From contig NW_019775406.1 of assembly GCF_001039355.2 (NCBI RefSeq), forward strand, positions 163,312-227,311: a DNA stretch of 64,000 nt. Reading direction: 5' to 3'. The DNA is from Lingula anatina. Its lineage: Eukaryota; Brachiopoda; Lingulata; Lingulida; Lingulidae. The notes beneath the pieces were generated by a model, which had not been told where the DNA came from, did not search any database, and saw only the letters and a program-made list of their open reading frames with translations. The translations under genes and the position numbers were made by a program. Position 1 is the stretch's first letter, and every line of letters begins with the position of its first letter. This document shows, one piece after another, positions 1 through 12,870 of the stretch.

Positions 1-617
1 GACTACTTACGAGATTTAAGACTACAAAAATCTATCTGATGCTAGCGGCTTGAACTGAGCTTTACAACCGACATCGTTTCTTTTCTATTAATCAATAAAT
101 AGATTTTTTCATGTCCAATCCCTTTACTCTCCCAATTTTTAGAGCTTTGGTGTTGTATTTACCAGAGTGTGTTAGTTAACTGTTAAACAGGCGCGAAGTT
201 AGGACACGAAAAATGGATCAACCGTGCCAAATTAATGATGAAGCTCGAAATGTCGTTACGTTTTGGATGTTTGCTCAAAGGTCTTAGAGAATTGCTCGAC
301 AGATTGGACTCACTGACGTTAAAATAATAATTTTATACAAATATTATACATATATATATATATAAGAGCATAAATGATGAAATTTTGTTATGCGTTCTTA
401 ACAAAAGGGAATGACTCAGTAAATTTTAAACTCACATCTGTTTTTTTTTATTATTTTATTTATTAATTAATTTATTTTTTAACTGACCTGTCATTTTTAA
501 TATATTTTATACGAGATTAATACGCCAAATGTAATTTTCATCTCATACTAAGGAATCATCACTAGCCGCGACCCTGGCGCTGGGGTCGATATTTTGCACA
601 ATTTCTAATTAGAAAAC

Positions 618-792
618 TAAGTAATTAACGAATGACAATCCATTTACATCACCACATGCCATACATCTTCCTGACATTTCGCAAGGAAATCTCCTCAATC
701 ATCCCAACCATGTTCTTAAATACCCTGAGCACGACAAGCAAGTAAATTGCTCCGTTATTTTTGCGGGTGATTCCAGTTTCAAGTGATTTTAT
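618..792 (+). pseudogene. Open fragment without ATG, possibly a mobile-element remnant
   Basis: Frame from 618 reads through HAIHLPDISQGNLLNHPNHV and VNCSVIFAGDSSFK to a stop. The hydrophobic-GDS string resembles the first block of SGNH-type esterase or retroelement ORF1 domains, but the stretch is too short to assign. Confidence 0.2.
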
Positions 793-826
793 TCACCTAC
801 TAGGAGAAAGTTTTTTGTTTTTTGTT

Positions 827-827
<1 letters not shown>

Positions 828-864
<37 letters not shown>
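828..864. repeat. (GT)n microsatellite
   Basis: About 18 GT units. Confidence 0.95.
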
Positions 865-865
<1 letters not shown>

Positions 866-1203
866 TTGCTTTCTGGTTTTCTGAATGCCTCACGCACAGC
901 TTGGACATATATATGAAATACTACATGTAGTACGAGTTTGAGAGAATTATTGCAACTCGGTAGATTTTAGCTCGGTAGAAAATCGCTGGAAAGGCGGACC
1001 TGCGCATAACGTGTGTCGTTTGATATATGCTGTAAACTATGTCCTAATGTTATCATTACGTTGCCCTTTTATTAGCATGCATTAAGGATACACTGAGTCG
1101 ACCAACTTGAGTATGATTATGAATGTGTTGTTGTTACGCTGATTGCATATGTATTCCGTGTATTCTGGGTTTGTAAAAATACTTTGTACCTTCTGCTCCG
1201 GTT

Positions 1204-1256
1204 GGAACAAATTATTTATCTGTCTATCTATTTATCTATCTATCTATCTATCTATG
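1204..1256. repeat. (TCTA)n microsatellite
   Basis: Imperfect then perfect TCTA units. Confidence 0.9.
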
Positions 1257-3584
1257 TATATACCCCTGTACCGTCCTGGGAGTCACATACTAACTTGACA
1301 TTAACATTAAATATGGAATATTAAAAGTATATTTAAAGAATAGTAAAAATGCGTTCTTTAAAAAAGTTAGATCTCAAAAAGGGTAATATGAGTGAATGGA
1401 GAGGTCTGCAGGCAGGTGTGCCGCAACCAATAAACTGACTACCTTGGCTGTAGCACTGCTGCATTGCGTAATGTGCAGCGTTTATTTGGGTTCAGTTCAG
1501 TTCAGTTTATTTTATTAAAGTCTCACCCATAAGATAAAAAATAAAAAATAATAAAAGTTAAAACAGTCAGTACAACGAGACAGTTCTATAGAGAATAGAT
1601 ATACATGTAGGTAGTGCTCCTGTGGGCTCAAAGCTTTGGCGAAGCATGGTTCTGTCTACCCTGAGTGTCAGGGCACAGTAAAGCTAGCTTGTTAACTATT
1701 CCTACCTTGTCAGGGGATCGGGCTTCATCAGTTTTGCTGATATGGGTTATATATGAAATCAAGATCGAGCTGGCAAAATTGAAATCTAGAACCTAGGGTA
1801 GGGCCTGTCCACACTCGGAACTACTCGGATGTCGAGGATTGCCGATTGGCCTGTCCAAAGAGTATCCATATGACAGCAATTACTGTAAAGAAGAATTTGA
1901 AATTTTGCATGCAAGCGATCGGTTTTGCATTGCGTAAATAACCCAAGTAGTGTTCTACAACATTGTTAATCTGTGCCAGAATGGCACAAAAAAAAAAAAA
2001 AAAACTTATTAGGGTTGTTTCTTGTTTGACGCTGGGCACCAAGTGCTCTGAATTTTTTTCCTGCTTTGATTAATCACTAGGGTGTTTTGTATGGGATTTT
2101 ATTCTAGAGTAGAAGTTTTCTTCTAGAAATACTCAGTCAGTGTAAAGCAGCTAGCCTTCAGTGCACACGTCCTTTGATATAATAGCTGTACAAAAGTAAA
2201 GAACACAATATGCGACTAAAGAAAGCCTTCCTCCATAGGGCAAAAAAATTAACGCGCTTATTTCCCTATTATAATCAAGTTGCAATGTTCGAATTATTTT
2301 GAAGATGCAGTGGCACCAGTATTAAGTGCAGTCTATACAATCGGTATTTTCCTCACCAAATCTCATTTTGTTCAAGAAAATTGCTATTTCCTGCTCCCCA
2401 GTAATCCTTGCTCGACGTGCCACTGTTCTTGAAGTGGATGTTTTATACCCTTTTTCTTGTTAAACGACTGAATTCTAAACGAATCACGATTCAATTAGAC
2501 CATCATCCTGGGCTCGTCTCCTTGACATTTTAGACGGAAATATCAACACCGCGTTTGTATAATTGCGGGATTTTTAGCGTTTTTGAGGATTGAAGATGGG
2601 AGTGGTAAGAAGATTTAGGGAGATCATACCGATATCAGCAAAAATGAAACTTAACCGTAACTTACAGTATTCTTATCTATTCTTATGTATGTAGGTCGTG
2701 ATCTAAAGCAAAGTTGGCCTTCGGGCGGACCACAATAAAAAAAGTCAAACGGCTCTCGCAAAAAAATTCAAATTCGAGTCTGCATTACGAACCTCACCTG
2801 CCCAAAGTAATTTTTAAAAAAACATCACGCGCAGGGATTCCCATCGTGTTTGCCAATCAGAGTGCGCTGGCTGAATAAATACTAGTAGAAGAAAAAAGAC
2901 ACATGGCGGAGGAGTTTGAATTAAGTCGCTTACAAATGCACGTTAGTTACAACACTCTTCCTTTATTATTCGTAAAAATATTTGCGCACTTAACAATAGA
3001 AAGAATTCATTTAATTTCTGGTCGGTTGAAGAAGTCCAGAATGTGCTTGATACCGTACTTCTCTCGATTCACCGAAAGAGTAATTTGAAAGAGCGAATAT
3101 ATCGGTAACGTAATTACAGACTGATATTCGTCGTATCAGTTGTATCAGCCGTTTTCGGTTGGATAGTTATGAACGACTGATATTATTTCATTGTTTGCTC
3201 ATCTGGTTTCTGAGCCTCAATTTTGACAACTCGATTTGCGCACACACTAGCACGAACTTCACGCGTTCTTCAACTTCTTTTGACGATTCTAATATTATGA
3301 TAACAATTATTGGTATAAATAATATTTTACAGCATACTGTCTTGTGATGTCAGCCCTTTTGGAAATAAAAGGCCTGTGTGAAGATTTAGTGGAGTACATG
3401 GAACATCTAGGGCTAAGTCTAGGGCTAGTAAAGGCTAGAGATCAATGGCCATCCCACCGTCAGCACCATTTTAAGGACTTTGAAGTGAAGAGAAGGGCAA
3501 TATTATTGACGAAGCAGACTTTATGCTAATAACCAGCATGTATGTCCTCGTGACTTTCCGATTCAGGTGGACTGACTTGCGTCA

Positions 3585-3941
3585 CAGGGCCGTAGCCTGA
3601 GCAAAATGCCAGGGGGGGGGGGCAATAAGCGGACAGGAGGGGGCGAAGCCCCCGAGGGGGGAGGGTGTGGGAGGGGTTGTCCCCCTCCCACGGTGCGGAA
3701 AATTTTTAAAAACTGTATGTATAATACTGCATTCTGGTGCATTTTAACTGTTATTTATCGCTCAATGAGAAGTCAGATATTGTGGGTTCATTTTGCCATA
3801 AGTACAGTCAACTTTGCAATTATTTTTTTTGCACCTCAAATCCCAGGGGGGGGGGNNNNNNNNNNNNNNNNNNNNNGGGGCAGCTGCCCCCCCCCCCTGC
3901 CCCCCCTACCCCCCCCCCCCCCTCTGGAGGCTACGGCCCTG
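3585..3941. mobile_element. Inverted-repeat element with CAGGGCCGTAGCC ends and G/C tracts
   Basis: CAGGGCCGTAGCC at left and GGCTACGGCCCTG at right are perfect 13-base inverted repeats. The interior has long poly-G and poly-C runs and a 21 N gap (3856-3876). CGTCA occurs near both flanks. The overlapping ORFs are artefacts of G/C tracts. Confidence 0.75.
3856..3876. other. Assembly gap (21 N)
   Basis: Run of N between poly-G tracts, likely a sequencing failure. Confidence 0.99.
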
Positions 3942-4339
3942 CCGTCATCAGGGATTTGAGCCAGTGACTTTTCGTTACCATGGTTGATGACGCTTTTTTT
4001 TTTTTTTTTTTTTTAGCATCCATGCACGCTACCGATTGCGTCGTTACTGGCAATTTTTAATAAAAAGATCTGTTTCAATATGCTATTACTCGAACCTCTA
4101 TACATGTGTCTACCTAGTATGACATATCGGTGTTGCCACAGAGCCACAGAAGTTACGTTGGTAAGCTATTGATCAAACTTTCTAGCTTGTCACGGAGAGG
4201 GCCAGTTTGGATATGCATGTATTTATATATATATATATATATTCTCTTTTCCAATCGATAGCCCGGGAACCGTATTATGAAAAAACTCAAAAATAAAGAT
4301 AAACGAAAAAAAAAATATTTTCCATCAAAGATGGTGTAA

Positions 4340-4870
4340 AAATGGCATATTTTACATTAATGATATCATAATTGATATCGGAAATTTCCTGTTTCTAGAG
4401 CAACTCAACGAAAAAACAACCTTAATGCTAACTTTCTGGACTAAATGAGTATCCACAAGTGCATACAATCTGAAAGGCATCAAACTGTCTCAACCTATGG
4501 TATAACATTTAACATCACATCCCATGAAATAATTGACTCTATTAAAAAAGTTATCAAACTATCCAGATATTTTTACAAAAAAAAAAACGCCATATAATAT
4601 CACCATATTTAAGTGTAGATAAATGGTACGCGAATATTAAAAAACATTTGAGTAATGATAATTGACAACTGATATTTAGATCCCGCTTCCACAAAACAGA
4701 TGACATGAAACTGCAGACGCTCCAATTCAGAATAAATCAAACAAGATTCAGTACTAATGTTTATCTTATGAAAAATTTAGAAAAAGAATCAGTACAGTGT
4801 GAATTTTTCAATTCTGATAGAGAAACTATTCTTCACTTTTTTGGGGGGATTGACCACAATGTATGTAATG
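4340..4870 (+). mobile_element. LINE remnant, C-terminal end of reverse-transcriptase ORF
   Basis: Several frames of the plus strand give LINE-like C-terminal text. At about 4700-4850 one frame reads KLQTLQFRINQTRFSTNVYL then ETILHFFGG, matching the L..LQ.K.NR..P.N..L and ETI.HLF.EC layout of many LINE ORF2 ends. Frameshifts and stops show it is dead. Confidence 0.5.
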
Positions 4871-5060
4871 TATGAGCGTTATCATTCATTTTATCAATGT
4901 TTGGCTTATTATATCCATCTTCATTGTTATTTTTAATTTTTTTATTTAATATAAACTGTTGTCTTTGAGAAATATGTAGTTTGGTGACAAATAGGTTATA
5001 GCCTTGTCACAATAGTAAAATCATATTCTATAGTTTCACTGTTCCTTGAGACTCCTAGAT

Positions 5061-5250
5061 CAAGATGTGCCATACACTGCACCAATTATAATTTGCATAA
5101 CAATAAGTCACGTGTCACAGTGCGAACGATGCTCCTGGCTGGTCACTTGACAGCTGGACCTTGTAACAAGATGACCTGCATGGATAGGTGTGGTGAAGTT
5201 ACTTTATTCAGCCTTGAAGCTCGGACCCACTGTGTACATGTTTGATGGAA
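5061..5250 (-). promoter_or_regulatory. SOX-OCT-bearing duplicated segment, copy 1
   Basis: Contains ATTTGCATAACAATA (5091-5105), the reverse complement of TATTGTTATGCAAAT, a canonical SOX-OCT composite arrangement. The surrounding 170 bases align to 23531-23700 (same orientation). Regulatory function is inference. Confidence 0.35.
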
Positions 5251-5649
5251 CCACGGTTGAAGAACATACGTTTTGTGAGTAAAATATCTTCTACATGATT
5301 TGATAATGTTGTACATGTACGGTGCATATATACAGGTCTGTATCGATGTATGTTAATGTGTGACGAAGGTATTGACTTTATCTTACTGATTACGCGAAGC
5401 GAAAACTAAACAACTTCCATGTTCCTTCATATTCTTTATTGTCACTTCCCGACTACCATCTACATTTTCTTCCTCTCCCTTCAACCTCTTGCATTGCTCT
5501 CTTTCCTTTACATTACATTCTCTGCTTATAATCACGACGACGTCAAGTCAATAAATTCAGTAAGTCTGTAAAACATTTCCCACTTCTTATTCACTCGGGG
5601 CTGTCAGTACTAACAGTACATTATCTCCCAGGGACGTTATGCCTGTCCC

Positions 5650-8000
5650 TAGCCATATTTAAAAGTAAAGTATACCTTCAAATAATCATTCTTAAACACT
5701 TCATTTTTATCAGAAAGTCATGCAAGAATATGGCTAAGTAAACGGATTCTTTATAAAAACTAAGGATAAAATAGGAATACTTTAGACATGAATCCACAGT
5801 ATAACTCAAAGGAAGATAGATTGATAACTTTTAGGTATTTACAGTTGTTCGTGGATGTGCATTTACACCTTTTTATGTGTGGCCCAAGAGCACAGATACT
5901 TTTTATTTGTTTTTCCTGCGCGGTTACTCTCTTATTATGGCTCTGACACATTTTTCTCATACAGTTTCCTCCCTTTCAGTTGCCATATTAGATTTAGTAG
6001 GAATGCACTACATGTACGTGAGACAAGAGGGTTAGCTACTCCTGCACAATGAATAGCATTCAACCCAACGTTAAGGAAATACCTGCTCGTCTTCATATAT
6101 TACCCACACTATAGCACTCCTTTTTGATGACTATAAGAGAAACAATTGTTTTATATCAATTATATTATATCAAATATACCGAGAAATAATTACTTCACAA
6201 AATGTGAGAAGCTCTCTTAATTTTATATCATAAGTTTCATGTCATCATCGTTCCCCCCAAAAAAACATAATAGTAATACCATATACTGTTAATATACCAA
6301 AAACTGTCAGATGAAATATCGGTAACTCATAATTACCTCCGCCAAGGAGTTTATGTTTTCACCCCTGTTTGTCTGTCTTTCTGTCCGTCCGTCTGTCTGT
6401 CTGTCTGTTTGTTTGTCATCAACATAACTCAAAAAGTTTTGGACCGATTTTGATGAAATTTTCAAGTAGGTGGGAAATGGGTTAACTTAGAAGTGATTAG
6501 TTTTTGGTGGTGATCCGGATCAATAATCAATCAATTATCAATAATAATAATAAATTGCTGCCTTGGCGGAGGTCTGCGCTCTCGGAGTGCTTTTCTAGTT
6601 TTAAGATTGATTAGCTGAATATAGATATATGTATTATACTTCACGTATTTAATATTCAGTAGACAAGTCTTAATGTGTCATTATAACCACATGCAATAAC
6701 ATTTGACTCAAATTTAACTCATAAAATTTAAAGTTCATTTTCACACAAATGAAAAGTTTCCATTTGGTATAGTCCATTGCATCCCTCCATTTTGAATTAT
6801 ACTTTAGCACGAGATTTCAGTCCCATATAATGCCAAATTAGTCCTTCTAGACAGTGAATAACGATTGCCATCTGCCATTCATAGTAGAATTTATAAACGT
6901 CTTATTCGCGTACGTTGGCGCATGTAAAGATAAAAATTCACAGTTTCCTTTATATCCATGAATGTGTATGTCCGAATATATCCAATGCAAATGACGCAGA
7001 AACGCATGTCAAGAAAAAAATTAACCATGTATACCTTAAAAGTTATCCTCAAAATCCAATACAGTTAATTATATCATGCAAAGTTTACTTGCCATGGTAT
7101 TATTCATGTAGAAGATCATGATAACAACAATACGTGTATATAACCATGCTGATAATATGATAATAGTTCCAATAACAGTACTTATACTAGTAATAAAAAT
7201 AATAATAACTCAATCTAGCGTCCCAGATTATAGTATTTATAGTATTTATCTTGGGTCCCAGATATTTATATGACGTCATGCGCATGCGTTTTCCACCTAA
7301 ACAATATATCTAGTTATATCCGTAACTGTGGCCGTCACATTTTAACCATATTATCCCTCAAGACGTATCAAATAATACCCACTAAAACCTTTTTACCATT
7401 ATAGCATTTGTGCCACTCGATCTTTTGATTGCCAATTTCACCGCATTATCACCTGACAAGATCATTTTAAGGAGATCGTTAAAATGCCAGTGATAATTGA
7501 GATACAATTGAGATACAATCTTTTCTTTGCAACTCAAAAAAGCTCATTTTCCGGCAAATTCAATATCGACGTTTGCGACAACCGACTTCGTTGGGGGTAA
7601 TTTTTTTTTTTCGGAGAACGGACGAAAATCGGTGCGCGCGCAGGATGTCATCCATAAAATTAAAAAGTGTGGCCTTAGGTAGATTAATCATAATCTTAGT
7701 GTTTTCTTGTCACCTTCAGGGGGCATGTGTACTGTTAACGATGTTTGACATTGCAAGGGGGTACTAGGCGAAATAAAACCGGTATTCTTACAATAGAATT
7801 ATGGTGCATCATCTGAAATGATTTAGACAGTAAGTTCAGGAGCCCTAAACAGATACAAAGTGTAATTATAATTAGTATTGCCTGAAATCAAGTGAATATC
7901 ATTTAAGTGTCGTATCCTGTAAAAGAATTAAAAGAGAAAAAACTCGTTATGATAGATATTAAAATTGAAAGAGTAGACAAAAGACAAAATATTCACTCAC
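5650..8000. other. No gene seen apart from the CTCCGCCAAGG element
   Basis: Non-coding in all frames by inspection. It interrupts the duplicated block between about 5.6 and 9.1 kb. Confidence 0.5.
6336..6600 (+). mobile_element. CTCCGCCAAGG inverted-repeat element, copy 1
   Basis: Starts CCTCCGCCAAGGAGTTTATG and later has CCTTGGCGGAGGTCTGCGCT before CTCGGAGTGCTTTTCTAGT. A (TGTC)n stretch follows the left arm. It is a widespread family in marine animal genomes by my recollection. Confidence 0.75.
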
Positions 8001-8172
8001 TGCTTGGCTAACCTGGAGGAACAAGCTATTTTATCAATATTGATTAGTGCAGTAGTTGTGTTCAAGTCAACAACAAAATGCATTCCATTGCTCACATTTC
8101 CGCCTTGTCGCGAATCTTTAGCAGTGAAATGAGCAATATCAGTTGTTGGCATCTCTTCAAACATTCCGCAAC
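8001..8172 (-). CDS. Unidentified minus-strand coding exon X
   Basis: 172 bases open in one frame only, with acceptor TCTTACAG and donor GTGAGT. Reads CGMFEEMPTTDIAHFTAKDS, then RQGGNVSNGMHFVVDLNTTT, then ALINIDKIACSSRLAK. Balanced composition and both splice sites suggest a real exon. It joins exon W in phase. Family not recognised, and no following exon was found. Confidence 0.6.
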
Positions 8173-8428
8173 CTGTAAGATTCTTAAGTCAATAGATGCA
8201 TAAAACGTAAACAAAAGTGAATTTACTTTACGAACTTATGACGTATCAAAAGATAAATAATGTTTACATTTGTCTAAAGTATCAGATATTACAAAATATC
8301 TAGAAATACAAGGTACATGTATATTCACTAAACAAATTTAAGATACTGTATTATGTACAGGTGATACGATTGACAAGTCAACAACAAATTTACATAATTT
8401 TTTAAAACAATACTTCCCTTTTACTTAC

Positions 8429-8477
8429 GTGAACGATATCGCATGCTATAGTGAGGAATGACGACAACAGTTTGGAG
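8429..8477 (-). CDS. Unidentified minus-strand coding exon W
   Basis: 49 bases reading LQTVVVIPHYSMRYRS before a strong GTAAGT donor, leaving one base. Its phase fits exon X at 8001-8172, giving the continuous string MRYRSRCGMFEEMPTT. The acceptor (CGAAAG) is weak, so the 5' edge is uncertain. I do not recognise the family. Confidence 0.5.
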
Positions 8478-10209
8478 CTTTCGAACGTTTATTCACCAAT
8501 TCACTTTTTCACAGAATCTACAAGTATTTACACTCTATTTTCCAAAAGATTTTTCCATTCTCATATTACAAAACGCTATTCAATATTTCCTAATTAAGTA
8601 ATTTCAAAGAGACTTGTTTTTAATTAAAAATATTAAAAATATTTTCCGAATTACTCATGCTTGGACCTTGTCCATCTCGAGTATGCATGAGTTTTACACG
8701 TGATAGAAACGCGCAAATCTATAGAACAATTAACCAATCAGATCCAACTATATGTGACTTTGAAATGTTCCATCCTTTCTTACTTCGAGAACAGTCTCTA
8801 CACTTGTTGACACTTAAAGAAATTCAACTTGCACTCAATAACTTCCTACACATTTGATTCTGTTTTAATTGTTTTGTAATTATCGAAAGTGTATGGCATT
8901 TGCTTTACAACACAGATTCTAATCAGTCATGTTAGGACAAAAAAAAGCCACATGACATTGTATCATTGTATCATTATTCCATTCCCTGTTTGTCCAATTC
9001 CAATCTCCTTTCCGGATACTTTGTGCTCGCCTGCGTATTTTCGTCCGATCTTTCTCCCTCTTTCCGACAAGACTCGTGATGTCAAACGTCTGTTTTTCTC
9101 ATTTTGCATCCTTCACCATGTGTTACGATGGTATTGACTTTATCTATTACTGTTACTATAACCCTGTTATAATCTTTCATATTATTTATTAACTACTTTT
9201 CAATTGTTACCCGCGCCACCTTCTTCATTTCTGTTTCTACCTCTAACGGACTTCTCCCCGTTTACATTACACGCAGTCGTATAAGTATCATAATAGCATG
9301 TTAATCAACTCAGTCACTCTACAAAGCACACCCCGCTCCTTATGCACCCGTGGCTGTCAATTATATACAAACATTACAAGTGTACGGCTTGTACAAGTTT
9401 TCGCCCTTATATGCTACAATGTAGGTACCCATACTGCAGGTAAAGCCTCAAGTCGCCTGGTTCTTCAGATACAAATATTGTTACAAATATCCACACCCTG
9501 TCAAAACGTGTGTGTCCTCCGTCGCACCTTGTAGTGTATGATTCCCATTTATGTGCTGTAAAGTCTCCTACCTACCGGTATAGCATGTAAGGCCGAAAAC
9601 TGAGGCAAATGTACGGTAGTGTCAAAGGACAATTTACATACAAACCCCATGTTGTGATTTCAGTTTAATATTGTGTGTTTGTCAATAATTTTTGTCAAAA
9701 ATGTAATTGTATAGTTTATGGAATGGGTTGAATAGCATAATTTACATACCAGTACATCTCCAATGTTGTAATTTCAGTTCAATATTGCTTGTGTGTGTTC
9801 GTCAATAATTTTTTCAAAAGTTTAATTGTGAAGTTTATGGAATGGGTTGAATAGAATCTTTTGTCTTTTTTAAATAATATGTTCTTTCAGTATCTCATCT
9901 TAGTTCAAATTGTCCTGCATCGTGGTATCATTTTAAAACAGTAATTAACCCGTTATTTTGATATTTCAGAACTATCAACTCTGCGGTGATTCTCCAAAAT
10001 GCACTGTTGTCTGACTGATAGAACCTTCCAAAGCCTTCTAGTCGTATTATGGAACCTAACACAGGCACACTGAGGCGCCCAAGCGAACACGCTGCGCACA
10101 TGCAATATGGCGAAAAAGGGAGAGCTTTTATTGTAACTTTTAAAAACATTTTTGTAAATGTAATTATTAATGTATGATCTTTTTGCATGACGAGTAATTT
10201 ATAACTGCT

Positions 10210-12870
10210 ATTTTTATTATGTACGGACACAGATGTGTCTGTACATGCAGCTGTCACCTGCGTCTGTCCTTGTCGTCGTCGTCGCCTTGCACTTTCACCG
10301 ATAACACAAGTGGATAAATGTTTTACTTTTTGGCTTGAAACTTACAGCACTGATGAATATTTATAATACGCAGGTCAAGTGTTAAAATCGGCATGATAGG
10401 GACATTTTTGTGGAAGTTATGCTGTTTTTTCACTTTTTTAAGCATATATGCAGCACGATAACACGATAAGTGGAAAACTGGTTTGGTTTTTGGCTTGAAA
10501 CGTACAGAACTGATGAATATTTATAATACACAGGTCAAGTTTGAAAATCAACATGATCGGGCCATTTTTATGGAAGTTATGCTGTTTTTTCACTTTTTTA
10601 AGCATATATGCAGCACTGATAACACGATAAGTGGAAAACCGTTTTACGTTTTGGCTTGAAACTTACAAAACTGATAAATATTCATAATATGCAAATCAAG
10701 TTTGAAAATCAGCATGATCGGGCCATTTTTGTGGAAGTTATGCTGTTTTTTTCACTTTTTTCAGCATATTTGCAACACCGATATTACAATAAGTGAAAAA
10801 CTATTTTGGTTTTTGGCTTGAAACTCACAGAACTGATGAATATTCATAATACGCAAGACAACTTCGAAAATCAGCATGATTGGGCCATTTTTGTGGAAGT
10901 TACTCTTTTTTTTTTTTTTTTTTTTACTTTTTTCTGGATATATGTAACACCGATAACACGATAAGTTAAAAACCGTTTTACCTTTTGGATGAAACTTGCA
11001 GAACTGATAAATATTCATAATACGCAGGACAAGTTCGGAAATTAGCATCATCGGGCTATTTTTATAAAAGTTATGCTTTTTTTTTTCATTTTTTTTAGCA
11101 TATTTGCAACACCGATAACACATTTCAAGAAAAATCGATTGGCCAATTGACATAAAATTCACAGGAGAGATCAGTCTTACAGAAATACAAATTAAATTCA
11201 AAAATAAGGTAGATTGGTTATGTATTGGTAAAGTTATGCCTTTCTTTGTAAATGATTGTTTTTCCTCAGATTTAATTTTTAGGCATGTTAACAGCCTCAT
11301 TTTTGAACTTATAAGATAGGGAAAGGTGTTTTTGTTTTTCCATTTTCTGCATCTTAACAATTTTGTTAGGTGATTATATAAAAATGATGGTAAATCTGTC
11401 ATTGTATATTGTGTATATCTGTACAGTTGGTCAGATTCAATCATTCACTATTCAGAATTCACATTCAGAATCACAGAATTAAGCAAATTGGACATTTAAA
11501 ATTGTTCTATTGATATTTTTCCTATGTCAACAATGTTCCTAGTTGATCATTTACAAATGACAGTAAATTGATCATTTTGTTATATGTAATCATTTCAGTA
11601 CAGTTATCTCTTGTTTACATTTGGGCATTTTGAAGGTGTGACTCTGAACTTCCATGGCCTTGAAGACCTTCCCATGTCACATTTTCTGAATATCCATGAT
11701 ACTTTTATTCTATTATAAAAAAATTGATGGTCATTATGCTGTTAAGCATTATGTTGTATTGCATGAAAGTTGTAGAAAACCCTATTTTGGACACTGCTGC
11801 CAGGATGACCATTAAGGGAAAACCATGTAACTTATGATACTCAAACTTACTGAAAAGTTTCATAGGACTGAAATGCAGTGTTGGAAAATCAGTGTGATTG
11901 TTTTCTGTTTTGGAAGCAATGCAGTGCTATATGGTGCCACTGTATATAGATGGCGGTCGGTATGTTATTGTCCCTTGGGTAATCACTAGCTAAATTCAGG
12001 GTTATAAAGTAATTGCTTAATTAATTTTCAAGTGTCCATTAAATGAGATTACATAAAACACATGTTGAGATTTCATTGTAAAGTCCCATAGATTTAGCCC
12101 TCTTAACTGTAACATAATTAGGAATAGGTGATAATTATGCAGGTAAATGTTGTTTAATATTGCAAATAAGTTTACAATAGAAACATTTTGTGTAACGCTA
12201 ACATTAATGTTAAAGATGAATTACAGTGCCTTATTATTCTCAAACTCAATAGGGTTAGAGTTATACAGCTAGATTAAAAGTTTGAATAGCAGCTTTATTG
12301 GATTTATTTGTTAAGTTTTATTTTACATTTTTAAAAAATTATTTTTCAAACACTAGCATCTTCAAGATGTCACTTTTAACTCCCATCCACCAGAAGCTCT
12401 GTGCATATTTCTGTATTTCCACATGAGCACTTGTGTTGGTTTTTATGTCTTTAAACATTATGTAATATTATTTTATGCACTGTCATCATTTTTCAAATAT
12501 TGTGATTTTCATTATATAAATTTGAACTCTCGTGGTCCTGAAAGTAATCTTTTTCCAGGGGTGGATTGAGACCGTCTTCTGGGCCTTCTGGAAGACGGTC
12601 AGATTATATCGTTTACATTGAAGGCTATCTTTTTTTCTGTTGGAAAATCATCAAAAATGAAGGATGGATCCACAAAGATAATTTGGAATACTGTCAGAAA
12701 ATCTCTAGATCGGCCACATGTTATCTGTTGTTCATGATAAAATTTGGTGTTGATTGAGTGCATTATTTATTGTTGCATCAAAATTGACAAAATGACCTAT
12801 TTCTGCATCTTTTTTTTTCTGTTTTTTTTTTTGTCAGTACATTTGACAGCTTTGCTGCCTTGTTAGATCT
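10210..12870 (+). mobile_element. 2.6 kb repetitive element, copy I
   Basis: Starts with a near-palindrome (GACACAGATGTGTCTGTACA) and ends with TTTGACAGCTTTGCTGCC. The first 900 bases contain six units of about 158 bp (near 10302, 10461, 10618, 10779, 10958 and 11115), each with GGCTTGAAAC...ACTGATGAATATT. It matches 27850-30400 in reverse complement. No coding capacity, so non-autonomous. The class is not certain, but a related module lies inside the Helitron-like element at 17440-17640. Confidence 0.7.
12556..12719 (+). mobile_element. Inverted-repeat element of the CAGGGGCGGATTCAG family, older copy
   Basis: Starts CAGGGGTGGATTGAG, then CCGTCTTCTGGG and GGAAGACGGTCAGATTATAT, aligning to the element at 45642-45809. 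The right end is degraded. It is absent from the homologous position in copy II, so it inserted after the copies split. Confidence 0.7.

Larger units (their letters stand above)
1..3340. other. No confident gene
   Basis: AT-rich sequence with microsatellites. An ATG at 213 opens 23 codons before a GT, and an ATG at 2903 with good start context (ACATGGCGGAGG) opens 61 codons. Neither has supporting homology or a clear donor. Confidence 0.5.

Noticed and set aside
828-864. GT repeat considered as a Z-DNA regulatory element
   Set aside because: Ordinary microsatellite with no gene start nearby.
3606-3967. Plus-strand ORFs rich in Gly and Pro
   Set aside because: They arise from poly-G and poly-C tracts and an N gap inside the inverted-repeat element at 3585-3941.
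10761-11444. Minus-strand ORF of 227 codons, the longest in the left half
   Set aside because: It reads through the 158 bp subrepeats of the 2.6 kb element. Its internal protein repeats mirror the DNA repeats, and copy II does not keep the frame.
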